Shown here: positions 17,027-25,942 of the stretch, in pieces
Layout of the letters: every line of letters begins with the position of its first letter
Numbering within the stretch: the first letter of the stretch is position 1
Assembly: GCF_014201095.1 (NCBI RefSeq)
Contig: NZ_JACHDN010000001.1
Coordinates: forward strand, 1,240,001-1,304,000
Direction: 5' to 3'
Length of the DNA stretch: 64,000 nt
Source of the DNA: Cellulomonas hominis
Lineage (GTDB): Bacteria > Actinomycetota > Actinomycetes > Actinomycetales > Cellulomonadaceae
Translations under genes and position numbers: made by a program
Notes under the pieces: generated by a model
Seen by the model: only the letters and a program-made list of their open reading frames with translations
What the model was told of the DNA's origin: nothing
Database searches by the model: none

Positions 17027-18646
17027 TCAGATCGCGGCCGCGGCGGCGCGCTCGACCGCGAGCCCGGCCTGGTAGCGGTCGAGGAACGCGGCGAAGCCGG
17101 CCACGTCCCCGGCGTCCGGCTGCGCGACGTCCAGCGCCGCGTCGCCGAACACCCGCTCGGACAGGTACGCGTCGAGCGGCTGCTCCCCGGCCGCGCCGAG
17201 GTACGCCGCGAGCACCGCGATCCCCCAGGCGCCGCCCTCGGCCGCGGTCTCGCCGACCGCGACGGGCGCGCCCGTGGCCGCGGCGAGCAGCCGCTGCGCG
17301 ACGCCGGTTGTCTTGAACATGCCGCCGTGCGCGAACATCGCGTCGATCTGGACGCCCTCGCCGGTGAGCACCCGCATGCCGAGGGCGAGGGTGCCGAACG
17401 CGGACAGGATCTGGGTCCGCATGAAGTTCGCCAGCGTCAGGCGGCTGCCCGGCGTCCGCACGACGAGCGGCCGGCCCTCGTCGAGGCCGGTGATCGGCTC
17501 GCCGGACAGGTAGTTGTAGGCCAGCAGGCCGCCGCCGTCCGCGTCGCCGTCGAGCGCCGCGCGGAACAGGGTGCCGAACACCTGGTCCGGGGTCGCGGTC
17601 GCGCCGAGGGCGCCGGCGAACTCGCCGAACAGGCCCGCCCAGGCGTTCAGCTCGGACGCGCCGTTGTTGCAGTGCACCATCGCGACGAGGTCACCGGCCG
17701 GGGTCGTGACCAGGTCCAGCTCGTGGTGCACCCGCTCCAGCGGCCGCTCGAGCACGACCATCGCGAAGATGCTCGTGCCCGCGCTGACGTTGCCGGTGCG
17801 CGGGGCGACGGAGCTCGTCGCGACCATGCCGGTGCCGGCGTCGCCCTCCGGCGGGCACAGCGGGGTGCCCGGGCGCAGCGTCCCGGACGGGTCGAGGAGC
17901 GCCGCGCCCCGCTCGGTCAGCGCGCCCGCGTCCTGCCCGGCGACGAGCACCTGCGGCAGCAGGTCGGCCAGGCGGGTCCCCGGCCGGCGCGGCGCCACGA
18001 GGGCGTCGAACTGCGCGAGCATGCCGGCGTCGTAGTCCCGCGTCGCCGGGTCCACCGGGAACATGCCCGACGCGTCGCCGACCCCGAGCACGTGCCGGCC
18101 GGTCAGCTGCTCGTGCACGTAGCCCGCCAGCGTGGTGAACGAGGCGACCTGCGGCACGTGCGGCTCCTCGTCGAGCACCGCCTGGTAGAGGTGCGCGACC
18201 GACCAGCGCAGCGGGATGTTGTAGCCGAACAGCTCGGACAGCTCCGCGGACGCGCGGCCCGTCGAGGTGTTCCGCCAGGTCCGGAACGGCACCAGCAGCT
18301 CGCCCGCGGCGTCGAAGGCCAGGTAGCCGTGCATCATCGCCGACACACCGATCGCGCCGACCCCGGCCGCGCCCGGCCGCACGCCGTGCCGCCGCTCGAC
18401 GTCGGCGAGCAGGTCCGCCACGGCGGCGCGCAGGCCCTCCCACACGGCGTCCAGGGAGTACGTCCACACGCCGTCGACGAGCTGGTTCTCCCACTCGTGG
18501 CTGCCGCTCGCGAGCGGGGCGTGGTCCGGGCCGATCAGGCAGGCCTTGATCCGCGTGGACCCGAGCTCGATGCCGAGCGAGGTCCGGCCCTCGGTGATCG
18601 CCGTGACCGCCGCCCGTGCGGCGTCGTCGTGCTGCTCCTGCGCCAT
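17027..18646 (-). CDS. araB: ribulokinase-type FGGY carbohydrate kinase
   Basis: A 539-aa sugar kinase, first gene of the arabinose operon, phosphorylating L-ribulose. The N-terminal ATPase fold begins [26 protein letters not shown] and [10 protein letters not shown] follow, and the C-terminal half has [10 protein letters not shown] and [20 protein letters not shown]. It belongs to the actinobacterial/firmicute FGGY branch, not to E. coli-type AraB, and is named from context. I start at ATG 18646 (GGAG at 8 bp); a GTG at 18733 would add 29 low-complexity residues. Confidence 0.9.
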   Translation of the reverse strand: MAQEQHDDAARAAVTAITEGRTSLGIELGSTRIKACLIGPDHAPLASGSHEWENQLVDGVWTYSLDAVWEGLRAAVADLLADVERRHGVRPGAAGVGAIGVSAMMHGYLAFDAAGELLVPFRTWRNTSTGRASAELSELFGYNIPLRWSVAHLYQAVLDEEPHVPQVASFTTLAGYVHEQLTGRHVLGVGDASGMFPVDPATRDYDAGMLAQFDALVAPRRPGTRLADLLPQVLVAGQDAGALTERGAALLDPSGTLRPGTPLCPPEGDAGTGMVATSSVAPRTGNVSAGTSIFAMVVLERPLERVHHELDLVTTPAGDLVAMVHCNNGASELNAWAGLFGEFAGALGATATPDQVFGTLFRAALDGDADGGGLLAYNYLSGEPITGLDEGRPLVVRTPGSRLTLANFMRTQILSAFGTLALGMRVLTGEGVQIDAMFAHGGMFKTTGVAQRLLAAATGAPVAVGETAAEGGAWGIAVLAAYLGAAGEQPLDAYLSERVFGDAALDVAQPDAGDVAGFAAFLDRYQAGLAVERAAAAAI

Positions 18647-18741
18647 CGCGTGTGCTCCGTCCTCCGGCCGGGCTGCGCTGCCCGGGGCCTGCGTGCGTCC
18701 GTCCGGCGCGCACCCGTCCGCGGCGCCGGTCACCGTTGTTC

Positions 18742-18770
18742 ATGTTAGCGCTCACACGGCGCGGCGCCAA
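18742..18770 (-). promoter_or_regulatory. araBDA promoter with LacI-type operator over the -10
   Basis: On the minus strand a -35 TTGGCG (18770-18765), a 17-bp spacer and a -10 TAACAT (18747-18742) form a good promoter. The operator TGTTAGCGCTCACA (18743-18756) covers the -10 and part of the spacer, giving repression by occlusion. A nearly identical operator precedes the CUT2 transporter operon. Confidence 0.7.
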
Positions 18771-19008
18771 CCCGCCCCGGCCACCGGCGGCACCGCCGCA
18801 GGCCAGCGCCTCGCGGGCCGCCGCGGGCCGCCGCGGGTCACCCGTCGCCGGCGCCGGGCGACGGCGACGGGCGAGGGGGCATGGGGCGTGCACCGGGGGC
18901 ATGCCGCAGGGTGCCCCGATGACCGGAAGGCGCCCCGGACGCACGGGCCACGGCCTCGAACCGGGCGGCACGGGGCGGGCGGGCGACCGGCGCGCCGCCT
19001 GCGCGGGG
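18771..19008. other. gene-free region between lacI-type gene and araB promoter
   Basis: This GC-rich region has a short direct repeat of GGGCCGCCGC near 18816-18836. I see no gene, RNA or convincing terminator in it. Confidence 0.4.
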
Positions 19009-20043
19009 TCAGCGGGGGGCGGCGGTGCTCGCGCGCGGGACCAGGGTGGCCGGGAGGAGCGTGCGGGGGACCTCCTCGCCCGCGAGGGCGCGGACCAGCG
19101 CGGCGATCGCGGAGCACCCGAGCGCCGGGAAGTCCTGGCGGACGGTCGTGAGCGGCGGCACGAAGTACGCGGCGCCGGCCTCGTCGTCGAACCCGACCAC
19201 GGACACGTCCTGCGGGACGCGGACGCCCCGCTCCCAGAACGCCCGGAGCATCCCGAGAGCGAGCTGGTCGTTCGCCGCGAACACCGCGGTCGGCAGCCCG
19301 GCGTCGGCCAGGCGCAGGCCCTCGCGGTAGCCGGACTCGGCGGACCAGTCGACCTCGACCGGGTCGGGGGCTCCGACGCCCGCCGCGGCGCACGCCTCGC
19401 GCCATCCGGCGAGGCGCTCCTGCGCGTCGAACCAGTCCTGCGGGCCGGCCAGGTGCACGACCTCGCGGTGCCCCAGGCCGATCAGGTGCCGGGTCGCGGC
19501 GCGGGCGCCCTCGCGCTGGTCGACGCCGACGGACACGATGCGCGCGTGCTCGGCGCCGGGCTCCACGGGCTCGCCGGAGGTGACGGTCACGACGGGCACC
19601 GGCGCCGCGGACGCCGCGACGGCCTCGGCGACGTCCACCTGCGGCACGATGATCGCGATGCCCTCGACGGCCTGGTCGAGGAAGTGGTCCAGGGCTCCGC
19701 GCAGGGTCCCGGCGTCGAACCGGTCGATCGCCGCGACGCTCACCCAGTAGCCGACCTCGCGGGCCGCGCTCTCCAGGCCGAGCAGCGTGCTGGTCGGGCC
19801 GTGGTGCGCGGACGAGGTGGTGACGACGCCGAGCGCGCCGGTGCGGCGGGTGACGAGGGCGCGGGCGGCGCTGTTCCGGCGGTAGCCGAGCTCGGCGATC
19901 GCGGCGAGCACGCGCTCGCGGGTCTCGGGCCGGACGCTGGGGTGGTCGTTCAGCACGCGCGAGACGGTCTGGTGCGACACGCCCGCGAGGACGGCGACGT
20001 CGCTCATCGCGGGCGGACGGCGGACCGCCGGCGCGCCGGCCAC
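19009..20043 (-). CDS. LacI-family transcriptional regulator, probable arabinose repressor
   Basis: A 344-aa protein with a LacI HTH (MSDVAVLAGVSHQTVSRVLN, residues 13-32, hinge helix ARALVTRRTG) and a periplasmic-binding-like effector domain with VVHLAGPQDW, VFAANDQLALGML and VSVVGFDD. It lies immediately upstream of the araB promoter region, oriented toward it, and operators of LacI symmetry occur at araB and the transporter operon, so L-arabinose control is a strong inference. The GTG at 20043 is used; ATG at 20007 is an alternative. It follows proC by 8 bp and may be co-transcribed with it. Confidence 0.9.
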   Translation of the reverse strand: MAGAPAVRRPPAMSDVAVLAGVSHQTVSRVLNDHPSVRPETRERVLAAIAELGYRRNSAARALVTRRTGALGVVTTSSAHHGPTSTLLGLESAAREVGYWVSVAAIDRFDAGTLRGALDHFLDQAVEGIAIIVPQVDVAEAVAASAAPVPVVTVTSGEPVEPGAEHARIVSVGVDQREGARAATRHLIGLGHREVVHLAGPQDWFDAQERLAGWREACAAAGVGAPDPVEVDWSAESGYREGLRLADAGLPTAVFAANDQLALGMLRAFWERGVRVPQDVSVVGFDDEAGAAYFVPPLTTVRQDFPALGCSAIAALVRALAGEEVPRTLLPATLVPRASTAAPR

Positions 20044-20051
20044 GGCGGGTC

Positions 20052-20900
20052 CTACCGCTCCGCGCCGGGGGCGGGGAGGGCGGCGGCACCGAGGGCGGCC
20101 GACCGGTCGTGCGCGGCGCGGGCGGCGGCGACGACCCCGGCGCGGACGCCGTGCGCGTCGAGCTCGGCGACCGCGGCGACGGTGGTCCCGCCCGGCGAGG
20201 ACACGCGCTCGCGCAGGACCACCGGGTGGTCGCCGGTGGAGGCGGCCAGCGCCGCGGAGCCCTCCACGGTGGCCACAGCGAGCCGCGTCGCGAGGTCCCG
20301 CGTGAGCCCGAGCAGCACGCCCGCCTCGGCCATCGCGTCGATGAGGTAGAACGCGTACGCCGGGCCGGAGCCGGAGATCGCCGTGACGGCGTCGAGGTCC
20401 TTCTCGGGCACCCGCACGACGAGGCCCGTCGCGGCGAGCACCCGCTCGGTGAGCGCGAGGTGCTCGTCGGTCGCGCGGGCGCCGGGGGCGATGGCGCTCG
20501 CGCCCTTGCCGACCAGCGCGGGGGTGTTCGGCATGACCCGGACGACCGGGGTGCCCTCGGGCAGCGCCGCCTCGTAGACCGCGAGCGGCACGCCCGCGGC
20601 GACCGACACGACGAGGGTCCCGGGCCGCAGCCGCGGCGCGATCTCGGCGAGCACCTCGGGGACGACCTGCGGCTTCACGGCGACCACGACCAGGCCGGCG
20701 CGGGAGGCGGCCTTGCCGTTCGGGTCGGCGGCGCGCACGCCGTACCGGCCGGACAGCTCGGTGGCCCGGGCGGCGGAGCGCTCGGTGACGTCGACGTCGT
20801 CCGGCGTCCAGCCCGCGGCGAGCAGCGCCGTGATCAGGGCCTCGCCCATGACGCCGCCGCCGAGGACCGCCGCGTGGGGTCGTGCCGTGGTGTCGGACAT
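20052..20900 (-). CDS. proC: pyrroline-5-carboxylate reductase
   Basis: Last step of proline synthesis, NAD(P)H reduction of P5C. The 282 aa show the Rossmann motif VLGGGVMGEAL, VVAVKPQVVPEVL, VVRVMPNTPALVGKG, the ISGSGPAYAFYLIDAM signature and SPGGTTVAAVAELDAHGVR. ATG 20900 has AGGAG at 7 bp; the open frame runs 13 codons further. In mycobacteria proC neighbours the small HTH and bS22 genes, which here are at 2396-2956. Confidence 0.97.
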   Translation of the reverse strand: MSDTTARPHAAVLGGGVMGEALITALLAAGWTPDDVDVTERSAARATELSGRYGVRAADPNGKAASRAGLVVVAVKPQVVPEVLAEIAPRLRPGTLVVSVAAGVPLAVYEAALPEGTPVVRVMPNTPALVGKGASAIAPGARATDEHLALTERVLAATGLVVRVPEKDLDAVTAISGSGPAYAFYLIDAMAEAGVLLGLTRDLATRLAVATVEGSAALAASTGDHPVVLRERVSSPGGTTVAAVAELDAHGVRAGVVAAARAAHDRSAALGAAALPAPGAER

Positions 20901-21056
20901 GCGCGCGCTCCTCGTGCCGGTGGTCGCGGCCGCTCGCACCGGCCGTCGGTGGGCGAGCCTAGTCCGGCCGACGCGGCACCCGGGCGGACGCGCAGGCGCC
21001 CGGGCCGGTCCGAGCAGGGGGATGCGGACCGGACCGGGCGCTGCCGGTGGGACGGG

Positions 21057-23066
21057 TCAGGACCCCGGCGGGGCCATCATCTGGCCGCCACCGGTCTGAC
21101 CGCCCGGGACCATCATGCCGCCTCTGACCTGATCAGGGGCCTGATCCGACGACCCACCCAGCCCGGACAGCCCCGTGCCGGACGTCGCGTCGTCGGTCGT
21201 CATCGCCTGGCCGAGGTCCGCCAGGACGACCTCGTCGCCCTCGGCCAGCCCGTCGGCGATCTCGGTGCGCTCCGGGCCGACGGCCCCGCGCTCGACCTCG
21301 ACCTCCTCGACCGTCCCGTCCCGCAGCACCTGCACGGTGGCGGTGCCGCCGTCCAGGTGCACGGCGGACGACGGGACCGTGAGCGTCGCGTCGGACGCCG
21401 CGACGGCGATGGAGACCTGCGCGGAGGAGCCGTCGAACAGCGCGGCGTCGCTCGGGTCGAGCGCGATGTCCACCGTGTACGAGGGGTCGGACGACGTCGT
21501 GGACGCGTTGAGCAGGCCGATGCCGGTCACGGTCCCGGTGAGCTCCTCGTCGGTGCTGCCCGCGCGGACCTGCGCGCTCTGCCCGACCTCGACCAGGTCC
21601 ACCTGGCTGAGCGACACCGTCGTGGACACCGTGTACCCGTCCTCGCCCAGGACCGTGATCACCGACGTCGTGGAGGATGCCTCGACGGCGTCGCCCGCGG
21701 CGATCGCGACGGACGCGACCGTGCCGGCGATCGGGGTCGTGAGGTCGACCATCCCGAGGGCGCTCTGCGCCACGGCGAGGTCCGCCTCGGCCTGGTCGAT
21801 CGCGGCCTGGTCGGCGAGCAGGTCCGCCGCCGACGCGACGGTGCTGCCGCCGGCCCCGCCCGTGCTGCCGGTGCCGCCGGTGCCGCCCGTCGTGGGGGCG
21901 CCGGTCGCGGTCTGCGCGGTCGCGGACTGGTCCGTGCCGGTCGTGGCCGTCGTGCCCGTGTCCGCGAGCGTGGTCGTGCCGGGCTCGGTCGTGGCCCCGG
22001 GCGTGGTCGTCCCCGAGCCCCCCGACGCGCCCGACGCCCCCGAGGCCGCCGCGAGCGCCCGCAGCGCCTCCAGCACCGCGGCGTCCAGGTCGGTCGCCAG
22101 CGACGCCAGCGCGGTCTGCGCCTCGTCGACCGCGGTCTGCGCGGCGAGCACCGCGGACGTCGCGTCCTGGCACGCGGCGAGCTCCTCGGTGCCCGGCGTG
22201 GCGGTGCCGGTGCCCTCGTCGGCGGCGACGCCCTCCGCGTCCGCCGTCTTCGTGGCGTCCGGCGTCGTCGCGTCGGGCGTCTCGCCGCCGAGGTCGAGCT
22301 CGAGGAACACCTGGCAGGTGTCCTGCGCCGCCGCGACGGCGTCGGTGGCCGTGGCCAGCGCCGCCCGGGCCGTCTCGTGCTGCGCGAGCAGCGCCTGCTG
22401 CGCCGCGGTCACGGCGGCGACCGCGGCGGTCACGGCCGGGTCGGTCGCCCCGCCGCCGGAGCCGCCGGAGCCGTCGGAGCCGCTCGAGCCGCCGGTGCCG
22501 CCCGAGGTCCCGGTGTCCGGGGTGACGGCGCCCGTCGTCGCGCCCCCCGCCGACGACGAGGACGACGAGCTCGACGACGACGACGCGCTCGACGACGACG
22601 TGCTCGTCGAGGTCTGCGACGCGATGTCGTCCTCGAGCCGCTGCTGCGCGTCCGCGACCGCCTGCTCGGCCTCGTCCACGGCGTCCTGCAGCGACGCCGG
22701 GTCGAGCGACGCGAGCACCTGGCCCGCGGCGACGGTGTCCCCGACGGCGACGGCGACGCTCCCGACCGTGCCGGCGACGGAGAACGACCGGTCCGCGCGC
22801 CCCGCGGACGCGACGGTCCCGGTGGTGTCGACGGTCTGCTCCACGGTGCCGAGCTCGGCGGTCGCGGTGCGGTACCCCGGCCCGCCGGAGCGGCCGAGCG
22901 CGAACGCGACCCCGCCGCCGGCGAGCAGCAGCGCGAGCGCTCCCGCGGTCCCGCCGACGACGAGCCGGCGCCGCCGGGTGCGACGGGCGGCCCGGGCGGT
23001 GGCCGGCGACGCCGGGGCGGCGGGCCGGAGCCGGCGGCGGGCGAGCCGGCGCAGGCTGTCACGCAT
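21057..23066 (-). CDS. HlyD/MacA-like membrane-fusion adaptor with poly-Ser and Gly/Thr-rich insertions
   Basis: A 669-aa adaptor, last gene of the exporter operon. A basic N-terminus and one TM helix (residues about 36-57) are followed by a lipoyl half-motif ([23 protein letters not shown]), alanine/glutamine coiled-coil segments, a second lipoyl half (GTVASVAIAAGDAVEASS) and a beta-barrel. The hairpin region is interrupted by an 18-residue stretch with 17 serines and by Gly/Thr/Ser-rich runs, making it about 250 residues longer than the sister adaptor. The C-terminus is Met/Gly-rich. It overlaps the preceding lipoprotein gene by 8 bp. Confidence 0.85.
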   Translation of the reverse strand: MRDSLRRLARRRLRPAAPASPATARAARRTRRRRLVVGGTAGALALLLAGGGVAFALGRSGGPGYRTATAELGTVEQTVDTTGTVASAGRADRSFSVAGTVGSVAVAVGDTVAAGQVLASLDPASLQDAVDEAEQAVADAQQRLEDDIASQTSTSTSSSSASSSSSSSSSSSAGGATTGAVTPDTGTSGGTGGSSGSDGSGGSGGGATDPAVTAAVAAVTAAQQALLAQHETARAALATATDAVAAAQDTCQVFLELDLGGETPDATTPDATKTADAEGVAADEGTGTATPGTEELAACQDATSAVLAAQTAVDEAQTALASLATDLDAAVLEALRALAAASGASGASGGSGTTTPGATTEPGTTTLADTGTTATTGTDQSATAQTATGAPTTGGTGGTGSTGGAGGSTVASAADLLADQAAIDQAEADLAVAQSALGMVDLTTPIAGTVASVAIAAGDAVEASSTTSVITVLGEDGYTVSTTVSLSQVDLVEVGQSAQVRAGSTDEELTGTVTGIGLLNASTTSSDPSYTVDIALDPSDAALFDGSSAQVSIAVAASDATLTVPSSAVHLDGGTATVQVLRDGTVEEVEVERGAVGPERTEIADGLAEGDEVVLADLGQAMTTDDATSGTGLSGLGGSSDQAPDQVRGGMMVPGGQTGGGQMMAPPGS

Positions 23067-23946
23067 CGGCGGCCTCCTCGTCCTGGCCGGGCGCCCCGCC
23101 GGGCATCCCGCTGCCGCGGCGCGCGAACCCGGTGGAGCAGCCGTCGTCGCCGGCGTCCGACACGGTCAGCGAGGTCGCGGCGACCTTGCCGGAGTCGTCG
23201 GCCTCGCCCTGCGCGGCGACGCACCGGCCCACGGCGAGCGCGGACGCGTCGGCGGCGACGGTGGTTGTGTAGGTGGTGGCGTCGTCGACGGTGACCGTGG
23301 TGGTCGTGGCGTCGTCGGCGCCGGGGACCGTCTGCTCGACGGTGATCGTCGTGCCGTCGACGGCCGTGACCAGCCCCGCCGTCACGGCGGACCCGCCGAA
23401 CCCGCCCTCGGGCAGGTCGGTGGGCGCGCCGTCCGGCATCGACCCGCCGGGACCGCCGGACGGCATGTCGGTCGGCATCCCGTCGGGCAGGTCCGCGCCC
23501 TCGGGCAGGTCCCCGGCGTCGGGCCGCTGACCGCCGCCCCCGCCGAAGCCGCCCGCGCACGACCCGTCCTCCGCGGCCGTCACGGCGACGGAGGTCGCGG
23601 CCGTCCCGGAGTCGTCCGCGCCGGAGACCACCACGCAGGACCCCGCGGCGACGTCGGACAGCGCGCCCGCCACGGTCTGCGTGATCGTCGTCGCGTCGTC
23701 CCAGGTGACGGCCGTCTGCCCGTCGTCCCCCTGCACCTGGAGCAGCGCGTCGGACACCGCGGCGATCTCGCCGGTGACGCCGCCGCCCCCCGGCATGCGG
23801 CCGGAGTCCTGGGCTGCCGCGGGCGCCTGGCTGGCCTCCGCGGTCGCGGCGGTGTCGTCGGAGCCCGAGCCGGTGCAGGCGGACAGCAGGGCGAGCAGCG
23901 CGACCGCGGCGGGCAGCGCCGCCAGGCGGGCGGGGGTGGGGGTCAT
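23059..23946 (-). CDS. lipoprotein with two DUF5666-like domains
   Basis: A 295-aa secreted lipoprotein: signal peptide with lipobox LSAC (Cys about 24). Two repeats of a small beta domain follow, one starting VTGEIAAVSDALLQVQGD and one VTAGLVTAVDGTTITVEQ; each ends in a CVVVSGADDSG- or CVAAQGEADDSG-like strand, resembling DUF5666. Between and after them lies Met/Pro/Gly-rich sequence with repeated DLPEG, DMPSGG and MPGG units. It sits between the permease and the second adaptor gene. I infer an accessory extracytoplasmic part of the exporter; its function is unknown. Confidence 0.75.
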   Translation of the reverse strand: MTPTPARLAALPAAVALLALLSACTGSGSDDTAATAEASQAPAAAQDSGRMPGGGGVTGEIAAVSDALLQVQGDDGQTAVTWDDATTITQTVAGALSDVAAGSCVVVSGADDSGTAATSVAVTAAEDGSCAGGFGGGGGQRPDAGDLPEGADLPDGMPTDMPSGGPGGSMPDGAPTDLPEGGFGGSAVTAGLVTAVDGTTITVEQTVPGADDATTTTVTVDDATTYTTTVAADASALAVGRCVAAQGEADDSGKVAATSLTVSDAGDDGCSTGFARRGSGMPGGAPGQDEEAADA

Positions 23947-23975
23947 GTCGTTCCTCCGGGGGGTGGTCGCGCGGG

Positions 23976-25208
23976 TCACTCGGACCTCAGCGCGTCGATG
24001 GGGGCGAGCCGCGCGGCCCGGGTGGCGGGGTAGACGCCGAACACCAGGCCGATCGCGAGGGCGACCGCCACGGACCCGGCGACGGCGGCGCCGGACACGA
24101 CGATCGAGGTGTCGAGCACGCCGGGCAGCAGGGTCGCGGCGAGGATGCCGAGCACCGCGCCGAGCACGCCGCCGGCCAGGCCCAGCACGGCGGCCTCGAC
24201 CAGGAACTGCCGGCGGATGGCCCACGGCGGGGCGCCGAGCGCCTTGCGCAGCCCGATCTCCCGGGTCCGCTCGGTGACGGACACGAGCATGATGTTCATG
24301 ACGCCGATGCCCCCGACCAGCAGGGAGAGCGCCGCGATGCCGGTGAGCAGCACGGTGAGCGTCCGGTAGACCGAGGTCGCGGTGCTGACCAGGGAGTCCT
24401 GGCTGTCGATCGTGAAGTCCGCGGAGTCCGCGTCGGTGATGCCGTGCAGGTTCAGCAGCAGCGTCTGCGCCTCCTGGTAGGCGGCGGAGAGCTGGTCGGC
24501 GGACGCCGCCTGCACGTAGATCGTCGTGAGCGAGCTGCGCGTCAGTCCGCCCGACACGGTGTCCGCGGCGGTGGTCAGCGGCACGACCACCACGTCGTCG
24601 AGGTCGCTGTCCGTGCTGGACCCCGCCTCGGCGAGGACGCCGACGATCGTGAACGGCGTGCCGGCGATCGTGACCTGCTGCCCGACGACGCGGGTGGTGC
24701 CGAACAGCTCGGTGGCGGTCGTCGCGCCGACCACCGCCACCGCGGCGCCGTCCGCGTCGTCCTCGGCCGTGAAGAACTCGCCCGACGCGACCGTCCGGGA
24801 GCGCACCTCCGGCCAGTCGACCGTGGTGCCGACGACGCTGGTGGTCCAGTTCGTGTCGTTCGCCTCGACCGACAGGGTCGTCTCCTTCTCCGGGGCGACC
24901 GCGCCGACGTCGGGGGCGTTCACCGAGGACGCCAGCGCCTCCGCATCGGACCGGGTCAGGGTCGCGCCGCTGCCGAAGCCGCCGCGCACCCCCTCGGAGT
25001 CGGTCGACGACCCGGGCGTGACGATCAGCAGGTTCGAGCCGAGCGAGCTGATCTGCTCGCTGACGTCCTTCTGCGTGCCGAGGCCGAGCCCGACGGTGAG
25101 GATCACCGCGGCGATGCCGATGAGGATGCCCAGCACCGTCAGCAGCGAGCGGAGCTTGTGCCCGCGCACGGCCGACCAGCCGGTGCGCAGGGTCTCGGAC
25201 CAGGTCAT
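23976..25208 (-). CDS. MacB-type ABC transporter permease
   Basis: A 410-aa permease of the mechanotransmission type: TM1 (residues about 19-45, [21 protein letters not shown]), a large extracytoplasmic domain of some 220 residues ([25 protein letters not shown]), then three TM helices with [29 protein letters not shown] between TM2 and TM3 and ending [18 protein letters not shown]. Its ATG overlaps the ATPase stop by 4 bp. With adaptors on both sides it probably moves a hydrophobic or peptide substrate outward across the single membrane. Confidence 0.93.
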   Translation of the reverse strand: MTWSETLRTGWSAVRGHKLRSLLTVLGILIGIAAVILTVGLGLGTQKDVSEQISSLGSNLLIVTPGSSTDSEGVRGGFGSGATLTRSDAEALASSVNAPDVGAVAPEKETTLSVEANDTNWTTSVVGTTVDWPEVRSRTVASGEFFTAEDDADGAAVAVVGATTATELFGTTRVVGQQVTIAGTPFTIVGVLAEAGSSTDSDLDDVVVVPLTTAADTVSGGLTRSSLTTIYVQAASADQLSAAYQEAQTLLLNLHGITDADSADFTIDSQDSLVSTATSVYRTLTVLLTGIAALSLLVGGIGVMNIMLVSVTERTREIGLRKALGAPPWAIRRQFLVEAAVLGLAGGVLGAVLGILAATLLPGVLDTSIVVSGAAVAGSVAVALAIGLVFGVYPATRAARLAPIDALRSE

Positions 25209-25942
25209 CGCGGGTTCACCTCGTCGGACTGGATGAGGCCGTCCCGCACGAACACGATCCGGCGCGCGTGCTGCGCGACCTCGAGCTCGTGGGTGATCAG
25301 CACGATGGTGCGGCCCTGGGCGTGCAGGTCGTCGAGCAGGGCCAGCACGTCCTCGGTGGAGGCGGAGTCGAGGTTGCCGGTCGGCTCGTCCGCGAGGATC
25401 AGCGCCGGCTCGCCGACCAGCGCCCGCGCCACGGCGACCCGCTGCTGCTGGCCGCCGGACAGCTCGCCCGGCCGGTTGTCCAGCCGGTCGCCGAGCCCGA
25501 CCCGCTCCAGGGCGGCGACCGCCCGGGCGCGGCGCTCGGCGGCCGGCACGCGGCCGTACACGAGCGGCAGCTCGACGTTCCGCCACGCGGGCAGCGACGG
25601 CAGCAGGTGGAACTGCTGGAACACGAACCCGAGCCGGCGGTTCCGGACCTCCGCGAGGTCCTCCTCGTCCAGGTCCCCGACGTCCTCCCCCGCGAGCCGG
25701 TACGTCCCGGCGGTCAGCACGTCCAGGCAGCCGACGATGTTCATCAGCGTGGACTTGCCGGACCCGGACGGCCCCATGATCGCGACGTACTCGCCCGCGT
25801 CGATGCTCAGGTCCACCCCGCGCAGCGCCTCGAACTCGATGCTGCCGGTGCGGTAGGTCTTGCGGGCGCCCGCGAGCTCGATGACCGGGGCGCCCTCGTC
25901 GGCCGCCGTCGCGGGGGCCCGGTCCAGCACGGCCTCAGCCAT
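25205..25942 (-). CDS. MacB/LolD-type ABC transporter ATP-binding protein
   Basis: A 245-aa ATPase with Walker [14 protein letters not shown]-loop [10 protein letters not shown], signature [15 protein letters not shown], Walker [13 protein letters not shown] and H-loop ITHE, all intact. It energises the permease encoded next (4-bp overlap) and is preceded by an adaptor gene overlapping by 8 bp. The Q-loop and D-loop sequences are those of the MacB/LolD family, which couples to FtsX-like permeases. Confidence 0.96.
   Translation of the reverse strand: MAEAVLDRAPATAADEGAPVIELAGARKTYRTGSIEFEALRGVDLSIDAGEYVAIMGPSGSGKSTLMNIVGCLDVLTAGTYRLAGEDVGDLDEEDLAEVRNRRLGFVFQQFHLLPSLPAWRNVELPLVYGRVPAAERRARAVAALERVGLGDRLDNRPGELSGGQQQRVAVARALVGEPALILADEPTGNLDSASTEDVLALLDDLHAQGRTIVLITHELEVAQHARRIVFVRDGLIQSDEVNPR

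Noticed and set aside
20109..23294. A 1061-codon plus-strand open frame and similar long frames over the exporter operon
   Set aside because: They are antisense shadows caused by GC-rich codons. The minus-strand genes there have clear domains, ribosome sites and overlaps.
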